A stretch of DNA of 64,000 nt from Acidobacteriota bacterium (GTDB lineage Bacteria; Acidobacteriota; Blastocatellia; RBC074). Below, in pieces: positions 26,918 through 34,861 of this stretch (position 1 is the stretch's first letter; each line of letters begins with the position of its first letter). Location of the stretch: the NCBI GenBank assembly GCA_018268995.1, contig JAFDVL010000012.1, positions 124,001-188,000 on the forward strand. The letters run 5' to 3'. Both the position numbers and the translations under genes were made by a program. The notes below the pieces were generated by a model. That model had not been told where the DNA came from. It worked only from the letters and a program-made list of their open reading frames with translations, and searched no databases.

Positions 26918-29047
26918 ATGCTTCAAGTCATCAAAGAAATTTGGGCAGAATACCGGAAAGGCCCCAAATCCTTTCCCTATCTCTGCCAGAAGATCGATTC
27001 GCGTTTTCGTATCCCTCGTCCAGCCGCACAACAATATTGGACAGCATATCAAGCCGTTGTATATCTGACTGAAGTTGGTGGGCGCATGCTCACTTACCTT
27101 GTGCTGGCGGGTATTTCAGTATTTCTTTTTTACCTGACGACGGGTTGGCTTACGGAAGTATTGGGCAAGACAACCACTACCCAATATTACTTCTATACTT
27201 ACGGGGCAATGTGGGCGCTGATTGTGGTGGCGTTCCTGGCGGCAATCATTGAGAGCATGGATTTGCTCATACCATTTCGTCGTAGCTTCCAGCGGTCAAC
27301 CTACGGCTCAGCGCAATGGGCGGATATTTTGCAACTGGAAGATATGGGATTTGCTCGCCCTGTCGAGGATGGTGTGCAACCAGGGGAAATCGCATTAGGG
27401 CGATTGGGATTGACACATAATATGCTTCTCCCCAAAGAACAGGCGCTGCTGAATTTGGCTTTCTTTGGCCCGCCAGGGTCGGGTAAATCCAAGACATTCC
27501 TGATGCGGATTCTACAGGTTTGGGCAAAAGGGGGAAGTACGATTGTCCTTGATCCAAAAGGAGAACTGTTTGAGCAAACCGCCCACAAGTACCGCAATGC
27601 GTACCGGATCAATCTCGACCGGCCAGAACTGAGTGACCGCTGGAACTTCATGGATGATTGTAAGGGTAATGTACGAGTTGCGAGAGAGATTGGGTTTCTG
27701 CTGGCCTCCTCGGATGAAGCAGAAGCCAGGGGGCGTGACCCATTCTGGAAGAATGCCGAAAAGATGGCCTTTGCCGCGCTCCTGAACTTGGTTGCCAGTT
27801 CCGTCAAGGATTCTGTGCCGGCTGATTTGGCTGAAATGATTGCGCTCTCAACCATAGACGATCTCAATGCGCGAGTGATGGCATCAGCAGATAAGGATGT
27901 CCGAACCGATTGGGGATCGTTTACCAAGCTCAAACCGGAAACGCAGGCGAATGTGTTGATCGGGATGTCCGTAATTGTGGGTGCGTTTACAGACCCAGTG
28001 ATTTCGGAGATCACCCAGCCTCCTACAGAAAAAGATTTGGATCGGGGGGTGCGGTCATTGACGCTGGATAAATTACGTCAACCTGGAACGGCAATTTACG
28101 TGATCGTGCCTGAAGGTCGGGATAAAGAATTTCAAGCATTTCTGGCTGTCTTGTTTGGGCTGGCCGCGGCGAAATTGCGTGATTCCTCAATGGGGAAAGC
28201 GCAAGAATTTGGTGACCTGACATCTGTGCTTTTCATCCTCGATGAATTAGCCAATCTGCCAGCCGTAGCCGAAGCAATCAAAATCTCACAGCTTGTTTCA
28301 ATGGGGCGTGGTCGGCGGATGCTGGCAGCGATGGGATTCCAATCGAAGGCTCAGATGTATGACCATCTGGGAAGGGAACGGACAGATGCGATCTTGGGTT
28401 CTGTGGGTACGTTTGTGTTCTTACCGGGCATCACGGATCAGACGACACTCGATTGGGCGAGTCAATTAACCGGGCAGACAACGGCCTGGCAGCATACCTC
28501 TGTAGATGTGCTGGGATCGGCAGCGTTTGATTCGTCGCGTTCCACAGAAGTAGGCCGAGCGCTGCTCACGACAGCAGAGATCCGTCAAATGGTGAAGTAT
28601 GAGGAAGCGCTTGCTGTCATCTCTAACGTTCCGCCAATTCGTTTTCGTTATCCTGACATGGTAGCTGTGGCCAACCCTTCCGCTCCCCGTCGTCAAATCG
28701 CCGGAAAAGGTTTAGGACTGGTGGAAGCGCCGGAAGAAGAAGTTGAGGATTTTGAAGAGGCAGTAATTACTGCCTCGGTGCCTAAGCCGAAGCCCAAGAA
28801 GGCTAGTGGTGGCGGAATGGCTAAAAAATCTGAGGCCTCAGCAAGAGAACGGGATGTTGCTATTGAGCAATTGCCGGGCCTGGATGAAGTGATGGGAAAT
28901 CTGGAGCTTGAGGCCAAGAAGAAGTCTGTACCGCCACCCCAACCCGTGATTGAGGCAATGGAGACACAGATTACTCGCGACCCGACGCTAAAGGATATGG
29001 AGCCGGAAATTGATCTCCCGGCAAATCATCTCGATTACGCTTTTTAG
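26918..29047 (+). CDS. virD4: VirD4/TraG-type coupling protein
   Basis: A 709-residue protein from the ATG preceded by GAGGGAAAACC; a GTG six codons upstream is also in frame. Two transmembrane helices at about residues 52-75 and 87-110 are followed by the cytoplasmic ATPase domain. Walker A GPPGSGKSK begins near 184, the family motif VLDPKGELF near 210, and Walker B VLFILDELANLP near 438. VirD4 brings the relaxase-DNA complex to the channel. The last 100 residues form a charged tail with KPKPKK, which may bind DNA or substrate. This is a full-length family member. Confidence 0.93.
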   Translation: MLQVIKEIWAEYRKGPKSFPYLCQKIDSRFRIPRPAAQQYWTAYQAVVYLTEVGGRMLTYLVLAGISVFLFYLTTGWLTEVLGKTTTTQYYFYTYGAMWALIVVAFLAAIIESMDLLIPFRRSFQRSTYGSAQWADILQLEDMGFARPVEDGVQPGEIALGRLGLTHNMLLPKEQALLNLAFFGPPGSGKSKTFLMRILQVWAKGGSTIVLDPKGELFEQTAHKYRNAYRINLDRPELSDRWNFMDDCKGNVRVAREIGFLLASSDEAEARGRDPFWKNAEKMAFAALLNLVASSVKDSVPADLAEMIALSTIDDLNARVMASADKDVRTDWGSFTKLKPETQANVLIGMSVIVGAFTDPVISEITQPPTEKDLDRGVRSLTLDKLRQPGTAIYVIVPEGRDKEFQAFLAVLFGLAAAKLRDSSMGKAQEFGDLTSVLFILDELANLPAVAEAIKISQLVSMGRGRRMLAAMGFQSKAQMYDHLGRERTDAILGSVGTFVFLPGITDQTTLDWASQLTGQTTAWQHTSVDVLGSAAFDSSRSTEVGRALLTTAEIRQMVKYEEALAVISNVPPIRFRYPDMVAVANPSAPRRQIAGKGLGLVEAPEEEVEDFEEAVITASVPKPKPKKASGGGMAKKSEASARERDVAIEQLPGLDEVMGNLELEAKKKSVPPPQPVIEAMETQITRDPTLKDMEPEIDLPANHLDYAF

Positions 29048-29058
29048 GAGGATTCACC

Positions 29059-29598
29059 GTGGGCGAACAAAACAACACGATTGATAATGACTCTGGGAGA
29101 AAATGGAAGCTAAGCTATGTGATTATTGTTTTGGCGATTGTATTAGCCGTGCTTGGCTTCATTGCAGTGTCCTGGCATCGCATTTCTGCCCATCAAGCGT
29201 TGCTACCGGTACAGAACCTGGCCAAACTTGAGGCCGAATTTCAAAAGTTCCGTAAGGTCAATGGCGCTTTCCCAAAAGACTTTGCCGAGATCAATCGACA
29301 AGTCTGGCATAAAGTCCCTGGGAGCCACTTGAATAACGATCCGTTGACTTGGCAAAAAGATCACTATTATTACCGCATTGTCGCAAATGGTCAGGAACTG
29401 GCGCTCTGGGCTGTGCCTGTAGGCGAACGGCGGGAGGAAGCCAATACTTATTTTGTGGTTATGTCTGCGTCGTGGCGACGAGCCTGGAAAGGGGCTGCGG
29501 TAGGACAGGAAAACCTGAGCAAAATCAAATCCGTGCCTGCACCGCAAGATTTAGCCTTGCTTGGAATGGAAGAACAAAAGTCGGTGGCCTACAAGTGA
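29059..29598 (+). CDS. Small membrane-anchored protein after virD4
   Basis: A 179-residue protein starting at GTG after an excellent AGGAGG site. One transmembrane helix lies at about residues 18-38, followed by a helix (NLAKLEAEFQKFRKVNG) and a short compact domain with a tyrosine-rich DHYYYRI stretch. The layout resembles pilin-like proteins, with N-terminal helix and small globular head, but there is no prepilin cleavage motif. It is the last gene of the plus-strand transfer operon, eleven bases after virD4. Function unknown. Confidence 0.7.
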   Translation: MGEQNNTIDNDSGRKWKLSYVIIVLAIVLAVLGFIAVSWHRISAHQALLPVQNLAKLEAEFQKFRKVNGAFPKDFAEINRQVWHKVPGSHLNNDPLTWQKDHYYYRIVANGQELALWAVPVGERREEANTYFVVMSASWRRAWKGAAVGQENLSKIKSVPAPQDLALLGMEEQKSVAYK

Positions 29599-29647
29599 TT
29601 ATCTCCACGCACTTGTTTCCGCGCGCCTCTTTCTGTACGCTTGCCGC

Positions 29648-30640
29648 ATGTCCAGAAAACCGGAAAAGTTGCTCTCAAAGCACAAGTTTACGGTGCCAGA
29701 GCAGCTCAGTTTGTTTCAAATAATTCCCAGCGAGGATGGGCGTTATTCAAACACCGTGGAACTCTACGATGCGCTGCCGAAGTATGTGTGGAGCAGAGTG
29801 ATGCAGAAGGGGCGACTTGATGCGATCCGGCGCGAGTTTGTCTTTCGCAATCGGGCTTATCGAATTCGCGTTGTGCCTGCTAATTTGGAAGGGGCAAAGG
29901 GTGAGAGCGTTGACCGCTTCCCGCGTGAGCGCGAGGAGCATGTTGAAGATGCTTTGCGATTGTTGGCCGCGCGTGGGCAGGGCGTCTTTTTGGATGAGGC
30001 GGCAGCCGTGGTGTTCACGCTTTATGAATTGCAACAGGAATTGAAGCGATTGGGACATAGCTATAGTTACCCTGAGATCAAAGAGGCCATTTTGGTATTG
30101 CGCGGGACATCAATCGAGGTTGCGACAGCAGATGGAACGAAGGTTGTGCATAGCAACCTATTTGAGACAGTTGGTTTTGATGAAGTGGATGAGACAGGGA
30201 AACGAACGAAAGCATTTGTGCGCTTTAATGTGCTGGTAACTCGTTCGATCATGGCAGGGCAATTTCAACCGCTGAATTTGGAGATTGCCGCACGCATCAG
30301 AACGATCATCGGTCGTCATTTATACAAGCGGATGTCACATTTGTTTCGCCAAGCATCGCTGATCAATCCTTATACAATTTTGGCATCGACAATTATTCGA
30401 GACTTTGGCATTAAATCTTATTCAAATTTCCGCTTCAATTTACGTGAGATTCGTGAGGCATTACAGGAGTTGGTACAAGCTAATGTTTTGCTGGGCTGGA
30501 AAGAAGAAGAGATTACCACTCTGCATCGCCACCAAAAGAAGTTGACGGATGTTAAATTCACCCTCACAACCAGCCCACAGTTCAACCAGGACATGAAAGC
30601 GGGTAACGCTCGGATGCTAAAGATTGAACGGCTAAAATAG
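29648..30640 (+). CDS. Plasmid replication initiator protein (Rep)
   Basis: A 330-residue protein from ATG at MSRKPEKLL; no strong ribosome site is visible, so an upstream start is possible. No family could be named by eye, but the features fit an iteron-binding initiator: two predicted winged-helix-like regions (about 95-170, with LYELQQELKRLGHSYSYPEI, and about 215-310, with a long helix around IRTIIGRHLYKRMSHLF), a basic C-terminus, and immediate linkage to eight iterons. Such proteins bind iterons, melt the adjacent AT-rich DNA and recruit the host helicase; DnaA-box-like sites nearby support this. The link to the origin is the main evidence. Confidence 0.7.
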   Translation: MSRKPEKLLSKHKFTVPEQLSLFQIIPSEDGRYSNTVELYDALPKYVWSRVMQKGRLDAIRREFVFRNRAYRIRVVPANLEGAKGESVDRFPREREEHVEDALRLLAARGQGVFLDEAAAVVFTLYELQQELKRLGHSYSYPEIKEAILVLRGTSIEVATADGTKVVHSNLFETVGFDEVDETGKRTKAFVRFNVLVTRSIMAGQFQPLNLEIAARIRTIIGRHLYKRMSHLFRQASLINPYTILASTIIRDFGIKSYSNFRFNLREIREALQELVQANVLLGWKEEEITTLHRHQKKLTDVKFTLTTSPQFNQDMKAGNARMLKIERLK

Positions 30641-31163
30641 GAGAAAGAATAAAGGTCAATAGTTAACCAGAAGGCCATTTGTTTCAGTGAGTTAGCCTGT
30701 CAAGGCCGTGACCAAATCCTAAATTTCCTCGCAGGTCGTGACCAAATCCTAAATAATTTGCTACAGGTCGTGACCAAATCCTAAACAAGAAATCCCTAAA
30801 CTCCCCTTTGCCAAGCCAAGTCGTGACCAAATCCTAAATAGTTTGCTGTGGAAAACTTTGGTTGAACACGGGAATCTGTACGAAATTTAGCCGGGTGTGA
30901 CCAAATCCTAAATAATCCCGTGTCTAAATCCTAAATAGTGGGGTGTTTCTGTATCTATTCAAAGAATTTGCTGTAAATTCAACTATCAGAAAGGGTTGGT
31001 AGGGGTTTTGAATTTCCACATCCCTTGTGGAAAATAGCAGTAATAAGAGCGGTAACATATTGATTTCTGGCCACTTATTTCAGGCCGTGACCAAATCCTA
31101 AATATAGGCCGTGACCAAATCCTAAATATCGGCCATTATGTGGAATATGAACATGCTCCGGCA
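30641..31163. other. Iteron-type plasmid replication origin (oriV)
   Basis: This 523-base gene-free segment holds eight copies of a 16-bp direct repeat, an AT-rich stretch (about 30950-31080) with no iteron, and DnaA-box-like sites: TGTGGAAAA at 30847 and 31026, and ATTTCCACA at 31012, the last two forming an inverted pair around 31020. It lies directly after the rep gene. Layout and elements match iteron-regulated origins. Confidence 0.85.
30708..31126 (+). repeat. Eight iterons GTGACCAAATCCTAAA
   Basis: Copies begin at 30708, 30738, 30770, 30823, 30897, 30920, 31087 and 31111. Seven are identical in all 16 bases; the copy at 30920 differs at two positions (GTGTCTAAATCCTAAA). All point the same way. 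Several are preceded by C or CC and followed by T or TA. Spacings are 30, 32, 53, 74, 23, 167 and 24 bases, so they form a first cluster, and a pair separated by the AT-rich segment. Confidence 0.95.
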
Positions 31164-32072
31164 TCACTTTCCGGTTTCTCTACTGCTAGAGTTTGGCAGG
31201 CGGTTACAGCGCATGTGATAGCGGCGGTCTTCGACACGGATTTTCTGGGACTGCTCAAGCTGCTGCAACGTTTCCAGCACCTCCTTCTCATCAGGCACAA
31301 TGTCGCCGAGCTTGCTGTCCAACACAAAGCCGAGGTAGCCGCTTCGTTCATTGGTGATGTTGACCACTAACCGTTCCGGTGAAAATTTTCCAGGCATAAA
31401 AGCGATGATGTCGCAGATGGCTGCCGCCAAGGACGAAACGTCGAGGGCCGCGGAGATCATTGAATCTGGTGTGGCTGGGGCGCCGGGCGTGGAAATCCTT
31501 GTTTGAGAAGTTGCCTGCGGAATGGCCGAGGATGGTTTGGCTTCATAGGAACTGCGCCAGCCAATGGTTTGCTGGTATTCCCACAAGATCAATGTGCAAG
31601 CGGCATCGCGGGCTGCATAAGCGATTTGTTCTGGTCGCAAAGGGCGTTGGGAGAAACTTGATGTTTGCTCAGTTTTGTCGAGTTCAAGCGAAAGGAATTT
31701 GCTCGCCAGGGCTTGCAGCGAGTATTTCTTCTCCCCCGCTTTGCGGGCCGCGCTCATCGTGCAAAATGCGCTCTCAGTCACCAATCCCCAATGTTTCTGT
31801 AGCTTGTTGATGTCGTAAGCGGCATTGTGAACGACAATGCTAATGTTCGGATCGCTGAGGATGGGTCGTAGATTTTCTTTCGTCGTTTTTTCTTTGCCGT
31901 CCAGCACTGCCACTTCGATCTGGTCGCCTTCATTGCGCCACGCAAGCTGCACCAGTGAAATCCATTCTTTGCTCGGCACGCGCCAACTCGCCATTTCAAT
32001 GTCCAATGCGCATATCCCCTGCCTTCGGAGTTGCGTGAGGTCGAGTTGTGTAACGATCTGGTAGTGAAGCAT
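31164..32072 (-). CDS. RNase D-like DEDDy 3'-5' exonuclease
   Basis: A 302-residue protein with ribosome site AAAGGAAACC. The catalytic set of the DEDDy family is complete: Asp24 and Glu26 (ALDIEMA), Asp87 (VVHNAAYDINK), Tyr152 and Asp156 (YAARDAACT). These enzymes trim RNA or DNA 3' ends with two metal ions. The catalytic domain ends near residue 170. The C-terminal 130 residues form a second part with no family I recognise, a Ser/Pro/Thr-rich linker and then a basic end. It lies between the origin and other unknown genes; nuclease may act on plasmid DNA or RNA ends. Confidence 0.82.
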   Translation of the reverse strand: MLHYQIVTQLDLTQLRRQGICALDIEMASWRVPSKEWISLVQLAWRNEGDQIEVAVLDGKEKTTKENLRPILSDPNISIVVHNAAYDINKLQKHWGLVTESAFCTMSAARKAGEKKYSLQALASKFLSLELDKTEQTSSFSQRPLRPEQIAYAARDAACTLILWEYQQTIGWRSSYEAKPSSAIPQATSQTRISTPGAPATPDSMISAALDVSSLAAAICDIIAFMPGKFSPERLVVNITNERSGYLGFVLDSKLGDIVPDEKEVLETLQQLEQSQKIRVEDRRYHMRCNRLPNSSSRETGK

Positions 32073-32154
32073 GGTTTCCTTTGCCTAAAAATCAATCACT
32101 TACAAAAGTGAAATTGTATGACTTTATTTTCTTCGCACAACATGATGTCTTTTT

Positions 32155-32349
32155 TTATTTCCTACGCTTGGTTTGCCGACCGGAATAGCCGGATGTGACA
32201 AGCTTGCCTGCAACTCGTAGTTTTGCTTTTTGCTGTTCGGTAATTGCCCAATCTAGCACGACAAGTTTTCTGCGGGCTTTGGCCGTGTACCGATAGAAAG
32301 AGCCGGTAGGTGTTTGGTTGGTGGGATGGGCTTCGATGGCGCGACGCAA
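32155..32349 (-). CDS. Small basic protein, possibly truncated or frameshifted
   Basis: Coding for 64 residues from a TTG start. The reading frame stays open another 33 codons upstream (to a TGA at about 32449-32451) with protein-like sequence (TRELATATKLADTKTTTEL) but no ATG, GTG or TTG. A plausible ATG (MQSLTDHQPLPL) lies just upstream in another frame, so a frameshift may have separated a true start from the body. The C-terminus is strongly basic (SGRQTKRRK), suggesting nucleic acid binding. The 448 bases between 32073 and 32520 otherwise hold nothing I can support. Confidence 0.4.
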   Translation of the reverse strand: MRRAIEAHPTNQTPTGSFYRYTAKARRKLVVLDWAITEQQKAKLRVAGKLVTSGYSGRQTKRRK

Positions 32350-32520
32350 GGCAACGAGTTCGGTGGTTGTTTTGGTGTCGGCTAATTTGGTAGCAGTCGC
32401 AAGTTCACGCGTAGTCCTGGTGTCGTTCTTTACAAGGGAAGTGGTTGATGGTCAGTGAGAGATTGCATATTCTCAGGCCGCTGTTGTTCGGCGACAAGCA
32501 ATGCTTCCAGTCACAAAACA

Positions 32521-33177
32521 TTAGGCCGACTTACAAAGGTCGAATTCCTGATATTCGGGGGCAAAACGGTCGGATTCGGTAAAAAATTGGAAGTCAACCG
32601 GGATGCCTTGCCAGGTTGGAACTGGCCAAGTGGAATATTGCTGATGGAATCCTTCGGTGTAGGCGAGGGCAGAGCGTCGCTGTAATGGTGGCATTGTGAT
32701 CGCAATCACTAACCGTCCTTCCCTCCATGTCGCATGTGCTGCCAGAACGCTGCCGCGGTACGGTCGTTTGTGTCGCAGGAGGATTGTGCGAGCTTGGCGG
32801 AGTGTTGGTAGCTTGGATAGCGAAAGACGTTTTCCAAATTCATCGTAGGTAAACTCTTTCCATCCGATCTGTGAGGCCGCTCGAAAACGGGTGCGAAATT
32901 CCTCAAAGCTCAGTGAAGGCGGTTCGTCAGTTTTCCCCTCAGTGATTCCCGAAAAACTATGCCAGCAATGGTCGCTGTTGGTAGGTGGTTCCTCCAAAAA
33001 GATTTCAGGAATACCTACCTGCCGGGCAATGAAGAATTCGCCATCGTGCAGGAATGGTAGTAGCTCATTGGTGGCTTCCTGTGGTTGAAAGCCGGAACGA
33101 ATCGGGATTTCTCCATGTTTTTTATATCCCGCAGCGTCACGGTAGCAATAAGAAAAATTGAGAATATGTTTTGTCAT
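32521..33177 (-). CDS. Hypothetical protein
   Basis: A 218-residue protein starting at the ATG that begins MTKHILNFSYCYRD. An in-frame TTG five codons upstream is less likely. It is soluble, rich in aromatic residues (SDHCWHSFSGI, YEGFHQQYSTWPVPTW-like stretches), with no membrane segment and no motif I recognise. It may use metals through His/Cys but the spacing is not a known finger. Its first codons lie in a 60-bp segment that recurs at 37461-37521, see the leader repeat finding. The downstream end lies 448 bases from the exonuclease. Confidence 0.65.
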   Translation of the reverse strand: MTKHILNFSYCYRDAAGYKKHGEIPIRSGFQPQEATNELLPFLHDGEFFIARQVGIPEIFLEEPPTNSDHCWHSFSGITEGKTDEPPSLSFEEFRTRFRAASQIGWKEFTYDEFGKRLSLSKLPTLRQARTILLRHKRPYRGSVLAAHATWREGRLVIAITMPPLQRRSALAYTEGFHQQYSTWPVPTWQGIPVDFQFFTESDRFAPEYQEFDLCKSA

Positions 33178-33200
33178 AAGAATTTTGGGCAACTCGAAAT

Positions 33201-34241
33201 CTAGTTCTTGTACTTTAAGCCCGACACATCATCACATTCTACGTCATTGCGTAAACGGATGAATGTTGGCTGGTACAAACTGCCCTCGCCTGGATAAGCG
33301 TAGAGGTAACGGACTTCGATTAGTTGGCCGACTGTGGGAACGAGTTGGTTCGGCGGAATCGTCACGTTGCCTTTGGGGACAAATTGGTTACCGTCACGCA
33401 ACTCAACTTCGACTGACCGCTTGTTGTTAACGGTACGAACGTGGCAAGTGGCCGTTTCGTAGAATTTGTATTTGAGTTGATCGCCGCCTGAATTCGGACG
33501 TCCGGCAATGTAGGGAGCATCCGTGCGCTTGAACACCACGCCTTCCGCTTCAGCTTGCAGAGACAGATATACTGCCTGCTTTTCGTCAGTAGTGTGAGCG
33601 GGAGCAACCAGTCGGATTGTGTTATTGAAGGGAAGGGTAGTGAGATGGGCTAGGCGGGTAATATAGGGCAGTGCCTCTACGTTTTTGCCTTCGAGAGCTA
33701 GGAGGTCGAACACGTATAATACTTCGCCCACGTGTTCGCCGTCGAGCACGCAAGCAGGGAAGTCGGCCATTGCCGTAACGATCTCAGCGGTCACGCCGAC
33801 TTCCTCGCCTTTGCGATTGGATGCTGTAACTACGTCGTGTTTTCTCACCATCCGACGTTCTCCGTCGTGCTTCTCCTGCAAGATGAAATGGCTGTCGGTC
33901 AGCAATCGCAGTGCTTCGTCTTCGGTGATTGCATTGAGCAATTGCGGTACATGGCCGAAGGCAGTTTTGTCTGGAACTGGAACTGTTGTCTCGTTGTTCT
34001 GCCCGTCAAGGAGTTTGTATCCCTTGCCGGTTTTTTCTTTGACGATTGTATCGTAGACCCTTTTTGCCTGCTCGTAGGGAACAGGCGATGTTGTCTTTGT
34101 TCCAGCGGTCAGCGTACTGCCGCGCCGCCCATATTGAAAATTTACGACAAAGGACGAATCTACTTGCACAATCTGCGCGTTGTAGACTTTGTCACTTCCA
34201 CCGCCTATGAAATAGAGGGAGATTTTTTGAATTGTAGTCAT
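33201..34241 (-). CDS. WGR domain fused to an ATP-dependent DNA ligase
   Basis: A 346-residue protein with two recognised parts. Residues about 5-75 form a WGR domain (DSSFVVNFQYGRRGSTL), a fold known from PARP proteins that binds DNA ends. Residues about 100-300 are a nucleotidyltransferase ligase core: motif I EKHDGERR with the adenylated lysine near 122, motif IIIa-like VLYVFDLLAL, motif IV EGVVFKR, motif V QLKYKF, and an OB-like C-terminal end. It is a minimal ligase, lacking extra DNA-binding domains; the WGR part may replace them. Such enzymes seal nicks in DNA using ATP. The start is ATG with a weak ribosome site, 36 bases after the upstream gene. Confidence 0.85.
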   Translation of the reverse strand: MTTIQKISLYFIGGGSDKVYNAQIVQVDSSFVVNFQYGRRGSTLTAGTKTTSPVPYEQAKRVYDTIVKEKTGKGYKLLDGQNNETTVPVPDKTAFGHVPQLLNAITEDEALRLLTDSHFILQEKHDGERRMVRKHDVVTASNRKGEEVGVTAEIVTAMADFPACVLDGEHVGEVLYVFDLLALEGKNVEALPYITRLAHLTTLPFNNTIRLVAPAHTTDEKQAVYLSLQAEAEGVVFKRTDAPYIAGRPNSGGDQLKYKFYETATCHVRTVNNKRSVEVELRDGNQFVPKGNVTIPPNQLVPTVGQLIEVRYLYAYPGEGSLYQPTFIRLRNDVECDDVSGLKYKN

Positions 34242-34277
34242 AATTTAACGATTGAGGATATGCAAAATGGTTCTTGT

Positions 34278-34553
34278 CTATTTTGTTACTGCGGAAACGT
34301 CGGGAATGAGAAGTTGAGAATGGACGTGCTCGCCACTGTCGTTGCTGGCGAGATCGGCAACTACTTGTAGTCGATTGTTGAAGAAGTCAGCCCCAATGAA
34401 TGCGACTGCTTGCTTATCCGAGCCGAGTAGTTCAATTGTGACGCCATAAGCAGTCCGTCTGACGCGAAAATTGGCTGTCTGCTCAGGATTAGCGTCGTCG
34501 GCCACGGTGAATGTGAGTAGTTGTTCGCGTTGGGAAATCGTTTTTGTTCTCAT
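34278..34553 (-). CDS. Small hypothetical protein
   Basis: A 91-residue soluble protein with a beta-rich look (LLTFTVADDANPEQTANF, YGVTIELLGSDKQ). No family recognised. It lies directly upstream of the ligase and probably shares its transcript. Upstream are the non-coding leader repeat A and about 110 unexplained bases (34554-34664), which would form its 5' leader. Confidence 0.55.
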   Translation of the reverse strand: MRTKTISQREQLLTFTVADDANPEQTANFRVRRTAYGVTIELLGSDKQAVAFIGADFFNNRLQVVADLASNDSGEHVHSQLLIPDVSAVTK

Positions 34554-34664
34554 GTCGGAAAACTTTCTTGCCGCTTCTTTTCAATTATTCAGAAAGTTGG
34601 AGGCGAAACTTCACATCCCGCCGAACTGAAATGTTAAGTGGCGCTTTGATGTGGCTGCATTGTT

Positions 34665-34828
34665 ATAAGAATTTTGGCAACAAAAAAGGGCTGCGCTCCC
34701 CTAGTGCAACCCTCTCTTGTTTAGTGCCTGATCGAGAGGGAACAGGCTGCTCTTTTTGACAGCAAATTGGGTGCCAAGCAAGCTTTTCAGCTTGAATAGC
34801 AACCGCCCCACGCCTAGCGTTCTTAACC
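34665..34828 (-). repeat. Leader repeat copy A
   Basis: About 164 bases related to copies at 36411-36614 and 37507-37647. Shared blocks are AAAAAAGGGCTGCGCTCCCC, a GCCTG/CAGGC hairpin around GATCGAGAGG, a TGCTCTTTTTGA(C/G)AGCA hairpin, an AAGCTTTTCAGCTT hairpin and CAACCGCCCC. On the minus strand it ends GCCAAAATTCTTATAACAATG, and the ATG opens only an eight-codon ORF whose start (ATGCAGCC) resembles that of the gene downstream of copy B. This and the flanking bases fill the 308-base gap 34554-34861. Confidence 0.75.
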
Positions 34829-34861
34829 AAAGACTATGGCAGTGACACTATTCATACACTC

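Noticed and set aside
30708..31126. CRISPR array
   Set aside because: The repeats are only 16 bp, spacings vary from 23 to 167 bases and there are no cas genes; with a rep gene next to them they are iterons.
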